From the NCBI GenBank assembly GCA_934217675.1, contig CAKQCV010000001.1, positions 1 through 64,000 on the forward strand: a stretch of DNA of 64,000 nt. The letters run 5' to 3'. Shown piece by piece: positions 35,108 to 43,801 of this stretch. Both the position numbers and the translations under genes were made by a program. This DNA comes from an uncultured Prevotella sp. Its GTDB lineage: Bacteria > Bacteroidota > Bacteroidia > Bacteroidales > Bacteroidaceae. Under the pieces are notes generated by a model. It made no database searches, was not told where the DNA came from, and was given only the letters and a program-made list of their open reading frames with translations. How positions within the stretch are numbered: the stretch's first letter is position 1; the number at the start of each line of letters is the position of its first letter.

Positions 35108-35867
35108 TTATTTCTTCCTCGCTTTCAGTATCTGCATGGTTGCCAAATGAAACAGGATTAACCATGTTTTTTTCAAGCCATCTATCAAGCTCCCTCATAG
35201 GAAGTACATATTTTTTACTGAATCTATCGACTATATATCTGTCTGCGTTGTTCTCAATTAAGGGGAAGCCTTCTTCCTCTATCATCTGTTCCAATTCCGC
35301 AGGAGTGACGTTAAGCAGTTGCAGAATTTCGGAATATGTGTATACCTTCTTTTTCGTTTCTCGCTGTAGAAGGAACTCTTCTATATCGCTGACTTTGATT
35401 TTTTTCGTACCTTCAATGGTATAATAAGTGAAGACACCATCGTCTATCCATTTCGTGACTGTGGCTAAATCAATATTAAAAATGGAAGCGATTTCATTCG
35501 GTGTATAAAACTGTTGTTTACTTCTTTCCTTAGAATACCAAGCATTGAAATCTGATTCCTTGACACGAACGCTGTCGTACCAACGTGTATAAGAAGGTAA
35601 TTCGATATACGGAAGACTTTCTTTTACAAGTTCAGTTACCGCAAGTCTGCCGATGTTCAGTATATTGAATATACCTGTACAGGTGTAATACTTCGTAACG
35701 TGCAAGGTTTCTTCGAGATAGCTGTCGATAGAAGACCTCAACACTCTATATGATGCGCCGACACGAAAATAACCGACTACCTCAGTTTGAATCAAGTGCA
35801 ATATAAATTTATTGCTTACGCCTAACATTTCGGCACATTCATCAACTCTTAAAAATTCTCTTTTCAT
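35076..35867 (-). CDS. Protein of four excisionase-like (HTH_17) domains
   Basis: The 263-aa chain has four successive MerR/excisionase-type units: residues about 5-52 (RVDECAEMLGVSNKFILHLI), 60-115 (FNILNIGRLAVTELVKES), 118-167 (TPNEIASIFNIDLATVTKWI) and 172-232 (TYSEILQLLNVTPAELEQMI), each ending in a 'D-x-(F/Y)-L'-type helix. Usual excisionase proteins have one. Four tandem units suggest a multi-site DNA-binding scaffold or partition factor. Confidence 0.7.
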   Translation of the reverse strand: MKREFLRVDECAEMLGVSNKFILHLIQTEVVGYFRVGASYRVLRSSIDSYLEETLHVTKYYTCTGIFNILNIGRLAVTELVKESLPYIELPSYTRWYDSVRVKESDFNAWYSKERSKQQFYTPNEIASIFNIDLATVTKWIDDGVFTYYTIEGTKKIKVSDIEEFLLQRETKKKVYTYSEILQLLNVTPAELEQMIEEEGFPLIENNADRYIVDRFSKKYVLPMRELDRWLEKNMVNPVSFGNHADTESEEEINGSINNKEEL

Positions 35868-35892
35868 TCTCTTTTACCTCGTAACTTGATTT

Positions 35893-36711
35893 TTATTTTA
35901 TGAAAAGAGGCAGTGTGATGTTGAGCAATCCGAGAACAAGCAAATGAACAGGATAGAAAGCTCTGAAAAACCATACAGAAAAGTTGTTAAGAGGTTTATT
36001 CATTTCATTTTTTTTGCTTTCGGTTTTACGATAATCTGTGCAGGTGTTTGCGCACCACGCATAAATAATCATAAAAGCATCTACAACACAAATGGCATAG
36101 ACAGGATTCTTGTTTAATATTGCAAAGGCGGCAATGCCGATACAGATAAAAGTTTTCTTTTTCTTTGCCCGCCGAGCAAAATCAAGAACGCCAATTAGGA
36201 ATATGCCAAACCAACCGTAATCGCAACAAGAAAGATATGCGGTAAACATAAAGGTACACCATATTAACAGAGTGATTACGGAAGACACAAAGCTTCCGAT
36301 TTTATCCGTCTTAGTATTCAAATGCGTTTTTAACAAGCGTTTTACAGATAAAACAAACTTAGCATAAGCGGAAGAATGAATTATCACGAGCATAAGAAAA
36401 CCTAAGAACAAGGTAAAGCATACATTCTGGTAACGATAATTTATTGGTGTGCCTGCCGTCAGCAAATCAAAAGGAACTTCGCTGACTAATGCGATTATGC
36501 CGATGCGTAACAGATGTTTGGGTCTGCTCTTTGTATAATAGAAGGCTTCTATCATTAAAAAGACGAACAGAGGAAACGCTACACGTCCGATTGTATTCGT
36601 GACGACCCAAATCCATTCATCAACATACGGTTTTAAAACTGCCCCTAAGTGACTTATAAGCATAGTTATACAAGCCACCCATTTGCATAATGAAAAATAC
36701 CCCTTTTTCAT
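35893..36711 (-). CDS. TraX family membrane protein
   Basis: The 272-aa product has about eight hydrophobic segments and TraX signatures GRVAFPLFVFLMIEAF near residues 40-55 and the region SEVPFDLL... RYQNVCFTLFLGFLM. TraX in F-type systems acetylates pilin; most clostridial homologues are uncharacterised acetyltransferase-like membrane proteins. The start at 36711 follows AGAGAAG. No other conjugation gene is seen. Confidence 0.8.
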   Translation of the reverse strand: MKKGYFSLCKWVACITMLISHLGAVLKPYVDEWIWVVTNTIGRVAFPLFVFLMIEAFYYTKSRPKHLLRIGIIALVSEVPFDLLTAGTPINYRYQNVCFTLFLGFLMLVIIHSSAYAKFVLSVKRLLKTHLNTKTDKIGSFVSSVITLLIWCTFMFTAYLSCCDYGWFGIFLIGVLDFARRAKKKKTFICIGIAAFAILNKNPVYAICVVDAFMIIYAWCANTCTDYRKTESKKNEMNKPLNNFSVWFFRAFYPVHLLVLGLLNITLPLFIK

Positions 36712-36785
36712 ATTGCTTCTCTCTTTTTCCGTTATCAAACAGCTACGTTTGCCGCTAATGTTCCCTATCGACATAGAACAAGCTG

Positions 36786-37169
36786 TTAACCGTGTAACAG
36801 TTCACAATAATGGTCTAACGACTCATCGTGAATCATTTCTGCACCGCAGGACTGGCACTTATCAGCCTGTGTAAGCGATTCATGACATATCGGGCAGTAA
36901 GGCTTACCTTCAACCCAATAAGCGGCAATCTTTTTGTTCTTGCCTTTAGCGATTGCTTTTGCCTGTGGTGAATTTATGAGTTGACAATATCTTGAAAGAG
37001 AAGCGTCCTTCGCAAGGATAACACCGCAAGTCTGGCACTTATCAGCCTTTGTAAGAGGCTCGTGGCATATCGGGCAACAAGGAACGCCGTCATTCCAGTA
37101 AAAGAAAACAGGTCTTGTTTTATCCTTAGCTATATCCTTAGCAATAGCGAGTTCTTCATCTGTGATAGC
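36786..37169 (-). CDS. Tandem zinc-ribbon protein, 127 aa
   Basis: Two copies of PYCPICHE/CCPICHEPLTKADKCQ(T/S)CG appear at residues about 30-48 and 88-106, each a C-x2-C ... C-x2-C zinc ribbon with a linking helix. An internal tandem duplication is clear. AAAGGAGC precedes the ATG at 37169; the longer frame is rejected. Driven by the P-box at 37261. Confidence 0.75.
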   Translation of the reverse strand, partial: AITDEELAIAKDIAKDKTRPVFFYWNDGVPCCPICHEPLTKADKCQTCGVILAKDASLSRYCQLINSPQAKAIAKGKNKKIAAYWVEGKPYCPICHESLTQADKCQSCGAEMIHDESLDHYCELLHG

Positions 37170-37260
37170 CATAATTTTGCTCCTTTTATAAATGTGTTCC
37201 ATACAAAGATTGAATATTTATCCAAATCTGAACAATATAATCTTCGTTCTCATTGCCTAT

Positions 37261-37289
37261 ATTATAGCATAATATGTTGCAATTGTCAA
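37261..37289 (-). promoter_or_regulatory. P-box promoter (tandem zinc-ribbon gene)
   Basis: -35 TTGACA (37284-37289), 17-bp spacer, extended -10 (37261-37266). Confidence 0.82.
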
Positions 37290-37456
37290 TACAAAACCCC
37301 TGTTCAGAGTTGTTACAAAACAAAAAAATGAGCGAAAGAAAGAGAAAACTGCAAGAAATTGGAAGTGCGCCAACCCGTGAGCCTTGCCGCTACCCCGCTT
37401 TATCAGAGAAAAAGACAAAATTCAAAGGAACAGGGGAAACAAGATGTTCAAAATAA

Positions 37457-37488
37457 GTATAAAAGTATAACAAGATATACTTTTATAC
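37457..37488. repeat. Palindromic element A
   Basis: 13-bp arms (GTATAAAAGTATA and its complement) around the loop ACAAGA. The inner 20 bp also occur, in reverse orientation, at 38056-38075. Confidence 0.7.
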
Positions 37489-37638
37489 ATATATAACCAT
37501 ATTTTTCCTTAGACATATTATAATAGCAAACCTGCCGCCGAACACCGCCGCCGAGTTGTTTCAAACAAATTGTCAAAAAATAAGTATTTTTCAATTCAGT
37601 TTATTTTACAAATTTGTTATAAATCATAACTTTTTGTA

Positions 37639-37667
37639 TTGCATTTTGTACTGAAATATGTTATAAT
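37639..37667 (+). promoter_or_regulatory. Promoter of the structured RNA
   Basis: TTGCAT (37639-37644), 17-bp spacer, TATAAT (37662-37667). Confidence 0.6.
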
Positions 37668-37673
37668 ATCTAT

Positions 37674-37831
37674 TGTGGTACGTTATGATGGGAAACATAG
37701 TGGACTGTAACCAGTTTAGCGGCAAGTGTCAAACTTGCCGCTGACAACTATGTTTAATGTATTGCATTTTATTGATTTCTTCATATTACCAATTTGTTTT
37801 AGCTCAGGCTTGTCCTGAGCTATTTTTTTAT
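37674..37831 (+). ncRNA. Structured RNA candidate, three-way junction
   Basis: The outer stem AAACATAGT pairs with ACTATGTTT. Inside it are a small hairpin ACTG-TAAC-CAGT and a perfect GCGGCAAGT/ACTTGCCGC hairpin. A promoter precedes it and an intrinsic terminator (37800-37830) follows. The length is about 158 nt. No open frame overlaps it. The class is not recognised; copy-number control is possible. Confidence 0.55.
37800..37830 (+). terminator. Terminator of the structured RNA
   Basis: Stem AGCTCAGG with CCTGAGCT and seven T. Confidence 0.75.
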
Positions 37832-38051
37832 ATATGCTTATCGCATATTTTTTTCCTTGACAATACTCTTCCCTGTTTAAAACACACATATTATAAATGC
37901 CTTTAATTTAATTCGCATTGAATGGAACAATCGCCGCCCCGCTGTCGTGGTTCAAATTTGCCTTTTATACATATCTAATAGTAATAGTGTCTTTCTTACA
38001 AATTTGTTTTATAACAGGTTGATATGTCTGGGGCAAGACAGGGAATATTAT

Positions 38052-38081
38052 AATATAAGTATATCTTGTTATACTTATATT
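38052..38081. repeat. Palindromic element B (inverted copy of A)
   Basis: 12-bp arms around the loop TCTTGT. The inner 20 bp are the reverse complement of those in element A. Confidence 0.7.
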
Positions 38082-38240
38082 GCTCTCAGGCTTGTTTCAG
38101 AAATGTGTTGCCGTCAGACCTGTGCTTGCTCTAATAAGGGTGGGGTGGTTCTCTGGGAACACTTAGTTGTTCTATCACTTTGATAGTTCTCTCTGAAGGA
38201 CGCAGGCTCGGAGCGGCAAGCTCTGGCGTGGTCTTGTTTC

Positions 38241-38446
38241 GGAATAAAAATTTTATTCCATAATGGTAATTGCTATTTTCAGTTTACTTGTTCTCGCCCT
38301 CAAATGCTCCTGCTGATGCAGTTATTACTTTTTCGGAATAAAAATATTATTCCTGATTTGGAATTGTTTTTTCGGCTTTGTTTGTTCTCTGCTCTTTCAT
38401 TAGTGCCTTGTAACGAGTTTGCGTTCCAGAATAAAAATTTTATTCC
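38241..38446. repeat. Three 19-bp palindromes at 93-94 bp spacing
   Basis: Copies at 38241-38259, 38335-38353 and 38428-38446 share AATAAAAAT(T/A)TTATTCC, followed by a weaker common flank with TTGTTCTC. They look like the decayed remains of a tandem repeat of about 93 bp. Confidence 0.7.
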
Positions 38447-38609
38447 TGTTTGATAATTGTTTTTTTAATATTATTTTTTTGCTTTTGCTATTGACTTCCT
38501 GCCCGCTTTATGGTACAATATATATGTAAACACCCGATGTAAGATTGATTTTTGATTTATTGTTGATGTTATAACGAAAGTGTTTTAAATAGGCTCTTGT
38601 AAAAAGAGT

Positions 38610-38696
38610 GTACACCGTACACCGCTCGTACACCGTTGCGTACACGCAAAACTCCTCGCTAACGGCTTGGTTGAGCCAAATGTACGCCGTACACCG
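38610..38696. repeat. GTACACCG word cluster
   Basis: GTACACCG at 38610, 38617, 38628 and 38689, with near copies at 38638 and 38682. Short iteron-like sites. Confidence 0.5.
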
Positions 38697-38941
38697 TAAA
38701 ATGCGCATTTTTGATATTTGATGTTGATGATGAAAATAACATATTGATTGATGATTTTGTGCTTTGTTTTTTATGATGAACGGGTGATTTTTACGATGAT
38801 GTTTGAGCCTACGGTTCTTGAATGTTGAACAGCGTGTAGACTGACCGCAATAGCAAACTGTTGAAATTGCTTTTTAAGCAGTTCCCCTCTGTTGCCATTG
38901 TAGTCCTGTCTTATCGTTCAAATGAAAAAAGAAAATGATTT

Positions 38942-38978
38942 ACCCCCTCGGTAGCCTTTACCGAGGGGGTATTTTTTT
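38942..38978. terminator. Bidirectional terminator
   Basis: Perfect 11-bp stem ACCCCCTCGGT with ACCGAGGGGGT and a T-run. Confidence 0.8.
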
Positions 38979-38983
38979 AGTTC

Positions 38984-39670
38984 TTATCTTTCATACATAA
39001 ATTGTCCTTTGAATCCTCTTTCAAAGCGTTCCATTCTCTTATCTGCGGCTTTTGCTTTTTGCCGCTCCTCTTCCATTTCTTTTTCAACGTCATTGCAATG
39101 CCAACCGTCATCTTTGAATAAATACTCTATGGTTTTATCTTCATATTGTGCAATGTAGAAAACCAAAGAAAATTCACCATCTCCGCAATCATAAACGTAA
39201 TCTGCTTTGCCGAAATAGTCTTTTATGTCATAATGTTCTTGAAGCATCGACTGAGATATTGTTCCTTCAAAGCATACGTCAATACCACCGATTCTTCTTT
39301 CGTTGAGAATGTCGTTTAAAGTCTCTTTGTCTCCTTCATTTTCTTTTTGACTTATGCCATAGGTTACATCTTCAATTATCTCTGGAATCAGAAGCTCAAC
39401 AGTTGTGTTTTTGTGTTTTACATCGTATGCAACTTCTTTTTTCATTTCTGCTTCAATTACTTTTGAAAATACTGAAGCTTGCATTTTTGGTACTTCGTCT
39501 TGCCAATAGCCAAAAATGTCTTTTCCCTTACTTATTGCATTTTCTGGGCTTCTGATGTAGTCCATGCCGTGCTTATCCTGCTTTGATAAGTTTACAGGAT
39601 AAAGTTTAACCATATAAATGTCTACCATTTCTCTGTCCCTGTGGTTGTTTGTCATATTAACGTTGTTCAT
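38984..39670 (-). CDS. Hypothetical protein, 228 aa
   Basis: Unrecognised; residues 18-60 look like a small beta domain (VDIYMVKLYPVNLSKQDK), and the last 30 residues are highly charged. AAAGGAGC lies before the ATG. It overlaps the upstream LRV gene by 14 bp and is probably translated with it. Confidence 0.55.
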   Translation of the reverse strand: MNNVNMTNNHRDREMVDIYMVKLYPVNLSKQDKHGMDYIRSPENAISKGKDIFGYWQDEVPKMQASVFSKVIEAEMKKEVAYDVKHKNTTVELLIPEIIEDVTYGISQKENEGDKETLNDILNERRIGGIDVCFEGTISQSMLQEHYDIKDYFGKADYVYDCGDGEFSLVFYIAQYEDKTIEYLFKDDGWHCNDVEKEMEEERQKAKAADKRMERFERGFKGQFMYER

Positions 39671-40661
39671 AATGTTGCTCCTTTTTGTGTGCCTTTGCTA
39701 CTTCTTTCAGCTCATTTGCAGTAATTTGTTCCATGTATTCGTCTACTCTGCTTTTTATTTCATCTGTAGCGTTTCTATTTTGCTTTACTGAGGCAAATAT
39801 TGTTTCCGTCCAATTGCTAATACCCTTTTCGCTGTATTCGTGTTTCTTATCAAGCAAGATAGAAAGGATTTCAACGGTGCTGTTCGGATTCATTGCTATT
39901 TCGTTATAAACCAGACCGAACCTTTCATCTTTGTTGAGTGCCATTTCAAGAAGTGTTTCAGGTGGTGTTTTCAAATTTTCTGCGACACCTTCACGAACCC
40001 ATTCGTCTTCACTTTTAGCGAGTATTTTCATTGTTTCTTCTGATATGTTTTTGTTCTGTGCAAGTGCCAGAAATATTTCATGTTGATTTTCTTCATCGGA
40101 ATACTCCGCTGATGCCAAAGAATATAAAAACTCAGAAGGAGTCTGACTGTTTTCGGCGGCTTTTCTTTTTTCTTCAAATGACATTGCCGCTATTTGATAT
40201 TTATTCAAAAAGCTCCACATTTTTAGCCTTATCTTATTTTCGTACTCTGTTACAAGATTTACTCTCTCAGTAAGTTCTTCATCATTTATCTTATTGGCTA
40301 TACTTCGATATTCTTTTTTGACTTCTTCAGACCAGTCACGGTAATCGCCGTATTCTTTTTCAAAGCGTTGCATCACAACTTGCTTTTTATTGTAGAACTT
40401 TTCTTCTATTTGTTCTGCTTTAAGTGAATATAAAGCATATCGGTATTTTTCTAAGCTTTTGTGACTTCCTCTGAGTTCACAATATGATTGTATCATTTTT
40501 AACAATTCTTTTTCGTATGCGTCTTTTCCTTCTTCGGCATATATTCTTGACAATTCTTCTAATCTAACCGAATGGTAAGGATAACCGTCATTATTGCTCT
40601 TTGTTGATATGTATACGCCGTCTTTTTTTACTGTTATTCTGTTGATGTATTCGATTCCCAC
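39657..40661 (-). CDS. LRV-repeat protein with helical N-terminus, 334 aa
   Basis: Residues 1-150 form a coiled or helical region that is rich in Glu/Lys (KYRYALYSLKAEQIEEKF). Residues about 160-310 hold some five LRV-like repeats, such as NLKTPPETLLEMALNKD. It is followed closely by the 228-aa gene and preceded by the 338-aa gene (2-bp gap). Part of the LRV group on this molecule. Confidence 0.7.
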   Translation of the reverse strand: MGIEYINRITVKKDGVYISTKSNNDGYPYHSVRLEELSRIYAEEGKDAYEKELLKMIQSYCELRGSHKSLEKYRYALYSLKAEQIEEKFYNKKQVVMQRFEKEYGDYRDWSEEVKKEYRSIANKINDEELTERVNLVTEYENKIRLKMWSFLNKYQIAAMSFEEKRKAAENSQTPSEFLYSLASAEYSDEENQHEIFLALAQNKNISEETMKILAKSEDEWVREGVAENLKTPPETLLEMALNKDERFGLVYNEIAMNPNSTVEILSILLDKKHEYSEKGISNWTETIFASVKQNRNATDEIKSRVDEYMEQITANELKEVAKAHKKEQHYEQR

Positions 40662-40663
40662 GT

Positions 40664-41680
40664 TTATTTCTCCTTCTGAATTTTCTCTTTGGTTTTGGTT
40701 TTATCTGATTGATACAATTGCTTGTATTCATTAGCGTGTATAACTACATTATCCTTTAGCTCTGGTCGGTAGCACTCTACCCACAAAATTTCTTCAGGCA
40801 TTCCTAACTTTTCGGCACTTCTTAACAACTTCATAGTTGCTTCATATTCTGATTGCCTGTCAAGAAGATATATGAGTGTTTCACAGTTGTTATTGTTGTC
40901 GAGATACCATTCATCATCGCCGTTTTCCTTTATTCTGTTAAATTCGTTCCGCAAAGTGACGATTTCTTCTGGTGTGTATATTTTATGATTGAGATTGTTA
41001 ATGAATTTTTCGCATTCCTGTAGATTTTTTGTGTACGAAGCTATGTATATAGAAAACAATAAACCATCTTCGTCAAAAGACGGCATTTCATCTTGGGCGA
41101 GATTATCAAATTTATTTAAGGTGTGTCTTAGGCTCATTCCGACCGTACCGAAATCCGTATATTTCGTATTGTAGAACGCTACATAATAAGGCGGTTTTCC
41201 TGCGGCAATGAAGTCGTCACCGTTCATAGAACGCTTTTTGCCGTTTTTAAAGCAATTCCCAAAAGGTATTATTATGTCCTTTTTGGCTATACCCAATTCT
41301 GATTCTGCTGTTTCAATAAGGTCACGATACGCATCGTATTTTATACTGCGGTCTGCAAAATCAGAAAATTTTTCAAAACATTCCGATAATTCAAAATCTG
41401 TATAAGTAGATATACGTTCTTTAAGATTTGTTAGGAGATTATCTATTTCTTCAAGTTCCTCTGTCGTATAAAGAGAATACCAAGTATTTCTTTCAAAAAA
41501 CGTTATACAATCATTGACTTCTTCAAAATGTGGAATGACCTGCAAACACATTAAATTATAACCGTCAGTTGGTAGCCAAAATGCTTTCTTCTGTTCAATG
41601 AGTTCAGAAGTGGTGAAAAGTACACAATAGTAAAAAGCGTTATTTTCTGTACTCTTATAATCAATTTCTGATGCGTAATA
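40664..41680 (-). CDS. Hypothetical protein, 338 aa
   Basis: Unrecognised; mostly alternating helices and strands. The start at 41680 (MYYASEID) has AAAGGAAAGATAAAA upstream and is preferred over a longer frame. It overlaps the end of the guanylate-kinase-like gene by coupling distance (6 bp). Confidence 0.55.
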   Translation of the reverse strand, partial: YYASEIDYKSTENNAFYYCVLFTTSELIEQKKAFWLPTDGYNLMCLQVIPHFEEVNDCITFFERNTWYSLYTTEELEEIDNLLTNLKERISTYTDFELSECFEKFSDFADRSIKYDAYRDLIETAESELGIAKKDIIIPFGNCFKNGKKRSMNGDDFIAAGKPPYYVAFYNTKYTDFGTVGMSLRHTLNKFDNLAQDEMPSFDEDGLLFSIYIASYTKNLQECEKFINNLNHKIYTPEEIVTLRNEFNRIKENGDDEWYLDNNNNCETLIYLLDRQSEYEATMKLLRSAEKLGMPEEILWVECYRPELKDNVVIHANEYKQLYQSDKTKTKEKIQKEK

Positions 41681-41685
41681 CATTT

Positions 41686-42294
41686 TTATCTTTCCTTTCT
41701 GTTTTGACAAACACGCATTTTTTGTTTTGTTATTATATTTTCGTAAACTGTTTTTGCAAGGTCTGCAATATTGTTTTCTCCGTCATTTTCTATAGTCAAA
41801 TCAATTAAACCATCGGTTTGTGTTGAGGAAAATTTAAGGCTATCATCTTTTAATCGTCTTTCCCATTCACATATATCAAAAGAACCACGTTGCATTGCTC
41901 TGTTTGTTCTTATCTTATCTGTGGCGTGAACAAAAACAACAAAACAGTTTTCTTTCCCATAGTAGTCTATATTTGCTTTTGCTCCTTGCACATCTGTTAT
42001 AATGCAATAATTTTTGCCTATCGCCAGTTTTTGTTTTGGAGTACCGTAATACCACAAATCATGTTTGTTTCCAACCGATGTGTTGTATACTCGGTACTCT
42101 AAAAACATATTGTCTTCTATCGCTTTTTCAAACATTTTTGTTGAGATAAAACAATAATCTTTTCCGTCCTGCTCCCCTTCTCTGATAGGACGTGTTGTAG
42201 TCGTTATGATGTTCTGTATATTGTAGCTTTCAATCAGTTCTCGTTGTATCGTGTCTTTCCCACTTGCGGATTTCCCTATTATAATTGTTAGCAT
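41686..42294 (-). CDS. Guanylate-kinase-like P-loop protein
   Basis: The N-terminus MLTIIIGKSASGKDTIQREL contains the P-loop GKSASGKD. TTTTRPIREGEQDGKDYCFI is the GMP-binding signature (T-T-R-P-x-R-x-G-E). A lid Arg pair occurs in RGSFDICEWERRL. The length of 202 aa is normal for guanylate kinases. It could be a nucleotide-metabolism gene acquired by the plasmid; it ends in RKER like several neighbours. Confidence 0.82.
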   Translation of the reverse strand: MLTIIIGKSASGKDTIQRELIESYNIQNIITTTTRPIREGEQDGKDYCFISTKMFEKAIEDNMFLEYRVYNTSVGNKHDLWYYGTPKQKLAIGKNYCIITDVQGAKANIDYYGKENCFVVFVHATDKIRTNRAMQRGSFDICEWERRLKDDSLKFSSTQTDGLIDLTIENDGENNIADLAKTVYENIITKQKMRVCQNRKER

Positions 42295-42608
42295 TCTCGT
42301 CCCCCCTTAAAGCGTAGTTTATCAATATGTTTCTTTATTTCTATTGTTTCTGAAGCTTTTTCGGCAAGTAGCTTGTTGTCGCTTTTGGCTAACTCTAATA
42401 GTAACACATAAGGCGAACTACTATTGTTTAGTACATTGCGTCTCACCATCGGGTCTTCATCTTTTGAAAGCATCAGTAAATCTGCTTCATCTGTATGCTT
42501 GTTCCACGCAACCGCTCTACGAAACTCAGCGTTTTCGTGCTTTGCATATTTTGAAAGCAGTTCTTTGTTATGGGTAAAATATAGGCTTCTGAGTTCGTAA
42601 TCAGTCAT
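42288..42608 (-). CDS. Small LRV-repeat protein, 106 aa
   Basis: Two to three LRV repeats: AEFRRAVAWNKHTDEADLLM and PMVRRNVLNNSSSPYVLLLE. It overlaps the guanylate-kinase-like gene by 7 bp. The smallest LRV protein here. Confidence 0.7.
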   Translation of the reverse strand: MTDYELRSLYFTHNKELLSKYAKHENAEFRRAVAWNKHTDEADLLMLSKDEDPMVRRNVLNNSSSPYVLLLELAKSDNKLLAEKASETIEIKKHIDKLRFKGGREC

Positions 42609-42675
42609 TTTGCTTTTCCTTTTACACTTAGCACTTATTGCGGAGCGTTGCCGCTCCGCTCAGTGCTGTATAATA

Positions 42676-43123
42676 TCAAACGTGATATTCTGTTTTTACA
42701 AGCCAGTATGTTTCTGCCTTGTTTGCCTTCTTTGCGTCCTCGACACGCTTTTGCTTTTTATAATCGTCTTCAAGCTTCGTTATTTTTGCTTTCATATTAG
42801 ATAATCGAGCAAGCGTGCTTTCGGGTCTTATATCCTTGTTGCACAAAGGGCAATAGTTGGATTTTATATATTTTCTTGCAAGTTTTGAACCACAGTGTTT
42901 ACAACCTATGTATTCGCTTTTGCAATCAGCGTAGTGTATTTTGCGGTCTAAAGAATAATAATCTTGCTTCTTCTTCGCTGTTGAAGCATACATCTTTGAA
43001 CTCTATTGTTCCAACTTCGTGGTGATAATCGCCTTCGTGAATTGCGGCTTCGTTCACATAAGAGTATATTTTACTCTTATCTGTGGTTGTCTTAAATACA
43101 TCATAATTTATTGCGTGTCCCAT
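42676..43123 (-). pseudogene. Zinc-ribbon protein gene split by a frameshift
   Basis: The start (MGHAINYDVFKTTTDKSKIY, 43123) with AAAGGAG leads to FNSEEEAR and then runs off into LLFFRP and a stop near 42926. The other frame resumes with YSLDRKIHYADCKSEYIGCK, a C-x2-C ribbon (CKHCGSKL ... CPLCNKD) and a helical tail. One extra base in a run of T/A near 42955 explains both parts. The intact protein would be about 148 aa. P-box promoter 43162. Confidence 0.65.
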
Positions 43124-43161
43124 ATTTTTCTCCTTTGGCTATTGGCTTTTTCATTACCTAT

Positions 43162-43190
43162 ATTATAGCATTTTGTAATGCAAACGTCAA
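43162..43190 (-). promoter_or_regulatory. P-box promoter (zinc-ribbon gene), -35 variant
   Basis: -35 TTGACG (43185-43190), GCATT-N4-AATGC spacer, extended -10 (43162-43167). The GTGTACG element follows at 43205-43223. Confidence 0.8.
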
Positions 43191-43275
43191 TACAAAACCT
43201 TTTGTGTGTACGATTTATAGGACACAATAAATTTATTTCTCTTTACCTTACTTATGGTTCACAAAGCCACATAAC

Positions 43276-43308
43276 AAAAACACGTCCTGTCGAATGGCAG
43301 GACGTGTA
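43276..43308 (-). terminator. Terminator of CRISPR array 5
   Basis: Perfect 10-bp stem ACACGTCCTG with CAGGACGTGT and a U-run on the minus strand. Confidence 0.78.
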
Positions 43309-43327
43309 TAAAATATATGTACACTTA

Positions 43328-43649
43328 CTTGCACCACACTCTTGTGTGTGGTTGTTTCTCTTTATATTTCAAGTACGATATTTCGTTTGAACCTATTGAT
43401 GTAATTCTTCCGAGTACACTTACACCACGTAGTGCTGTGCGTGTTGCTTTGTAACAGATGCAGAATGTGATTGCATAAAAAAACTTACGCCCCGCACGAA
43501 CGTGCGTGTTGTTTCAGGCTTACAACGTTCATAAATTCACGCTGCACACTTACGTCACGCACTTAACGTGCGAGCTACTTCCGTTTTCAATTAGCTTTAC
43601 AGAATCAAAAGCAACACTTACGCCACGCACTTAACGTGCGAGCTACTTC
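43328..43649 (-). CRISPR. CRISPR array 5 (about 5 repeats)
   Basis: Repeats at about 43328, 43419, 43484, 43549 and 43617 (the last four 32-33 bp). The two nearest the leader end GAGCTACTTC, others GTGTTG(C/T)TT. Spacers of the last three gaps are 33-35 bp; the first gap is longer and its repeat is decayed. Confidence 0.85.
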
Positions 43650-43784
43650 AGCAAAACTGCACAATTGTGCGTGATGCCTGTACGGATTAAATGTACAGGG
43701 TTTGTACCTTACCGAGAGTTTGGCTACTACCCAAAAGCAGAATTACGCCCACTTACTCGGTTTAAGGGTGCTAAGTCACCCTAA
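43650..43784 (-). ncRNA. Leader/tracrRNA-like core of array 5, truncated leader
   Basis: Core with the GGGUG/CACCC stem; no outer hairpin and no P-box. The DUF3846-like gene ends 18 bp to the right, so transcription comes from it. Confidence 0.75.
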
Positions 43785-43801
43785 AACACGATTTGTGTTT
43801 G

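Larger units (their letters stand above)
37290..38983. other. 1.7-kb non-coding region with palindromes and a structured RNA
   Basis: No credible gene. It holds two mirror copies of a palindrome (37457-37488 and 38052-38081), an RNA candidate at 37674-37831, three 19-bp palindromes spaced 93-94 bp (38241, 38335, 38428), and a cluster of GTACACCG words (38610-38696). A terminator sits at 38942-38978. This could be a partition site, a second origin or oriT; none can be assigned. Confidence 0.6.

Noticed and set aside
37328..37456. 42-aa open frame MSERKRK...
   Set aside because: No promoter or ribosome site is clear, and composition looks non-coding.
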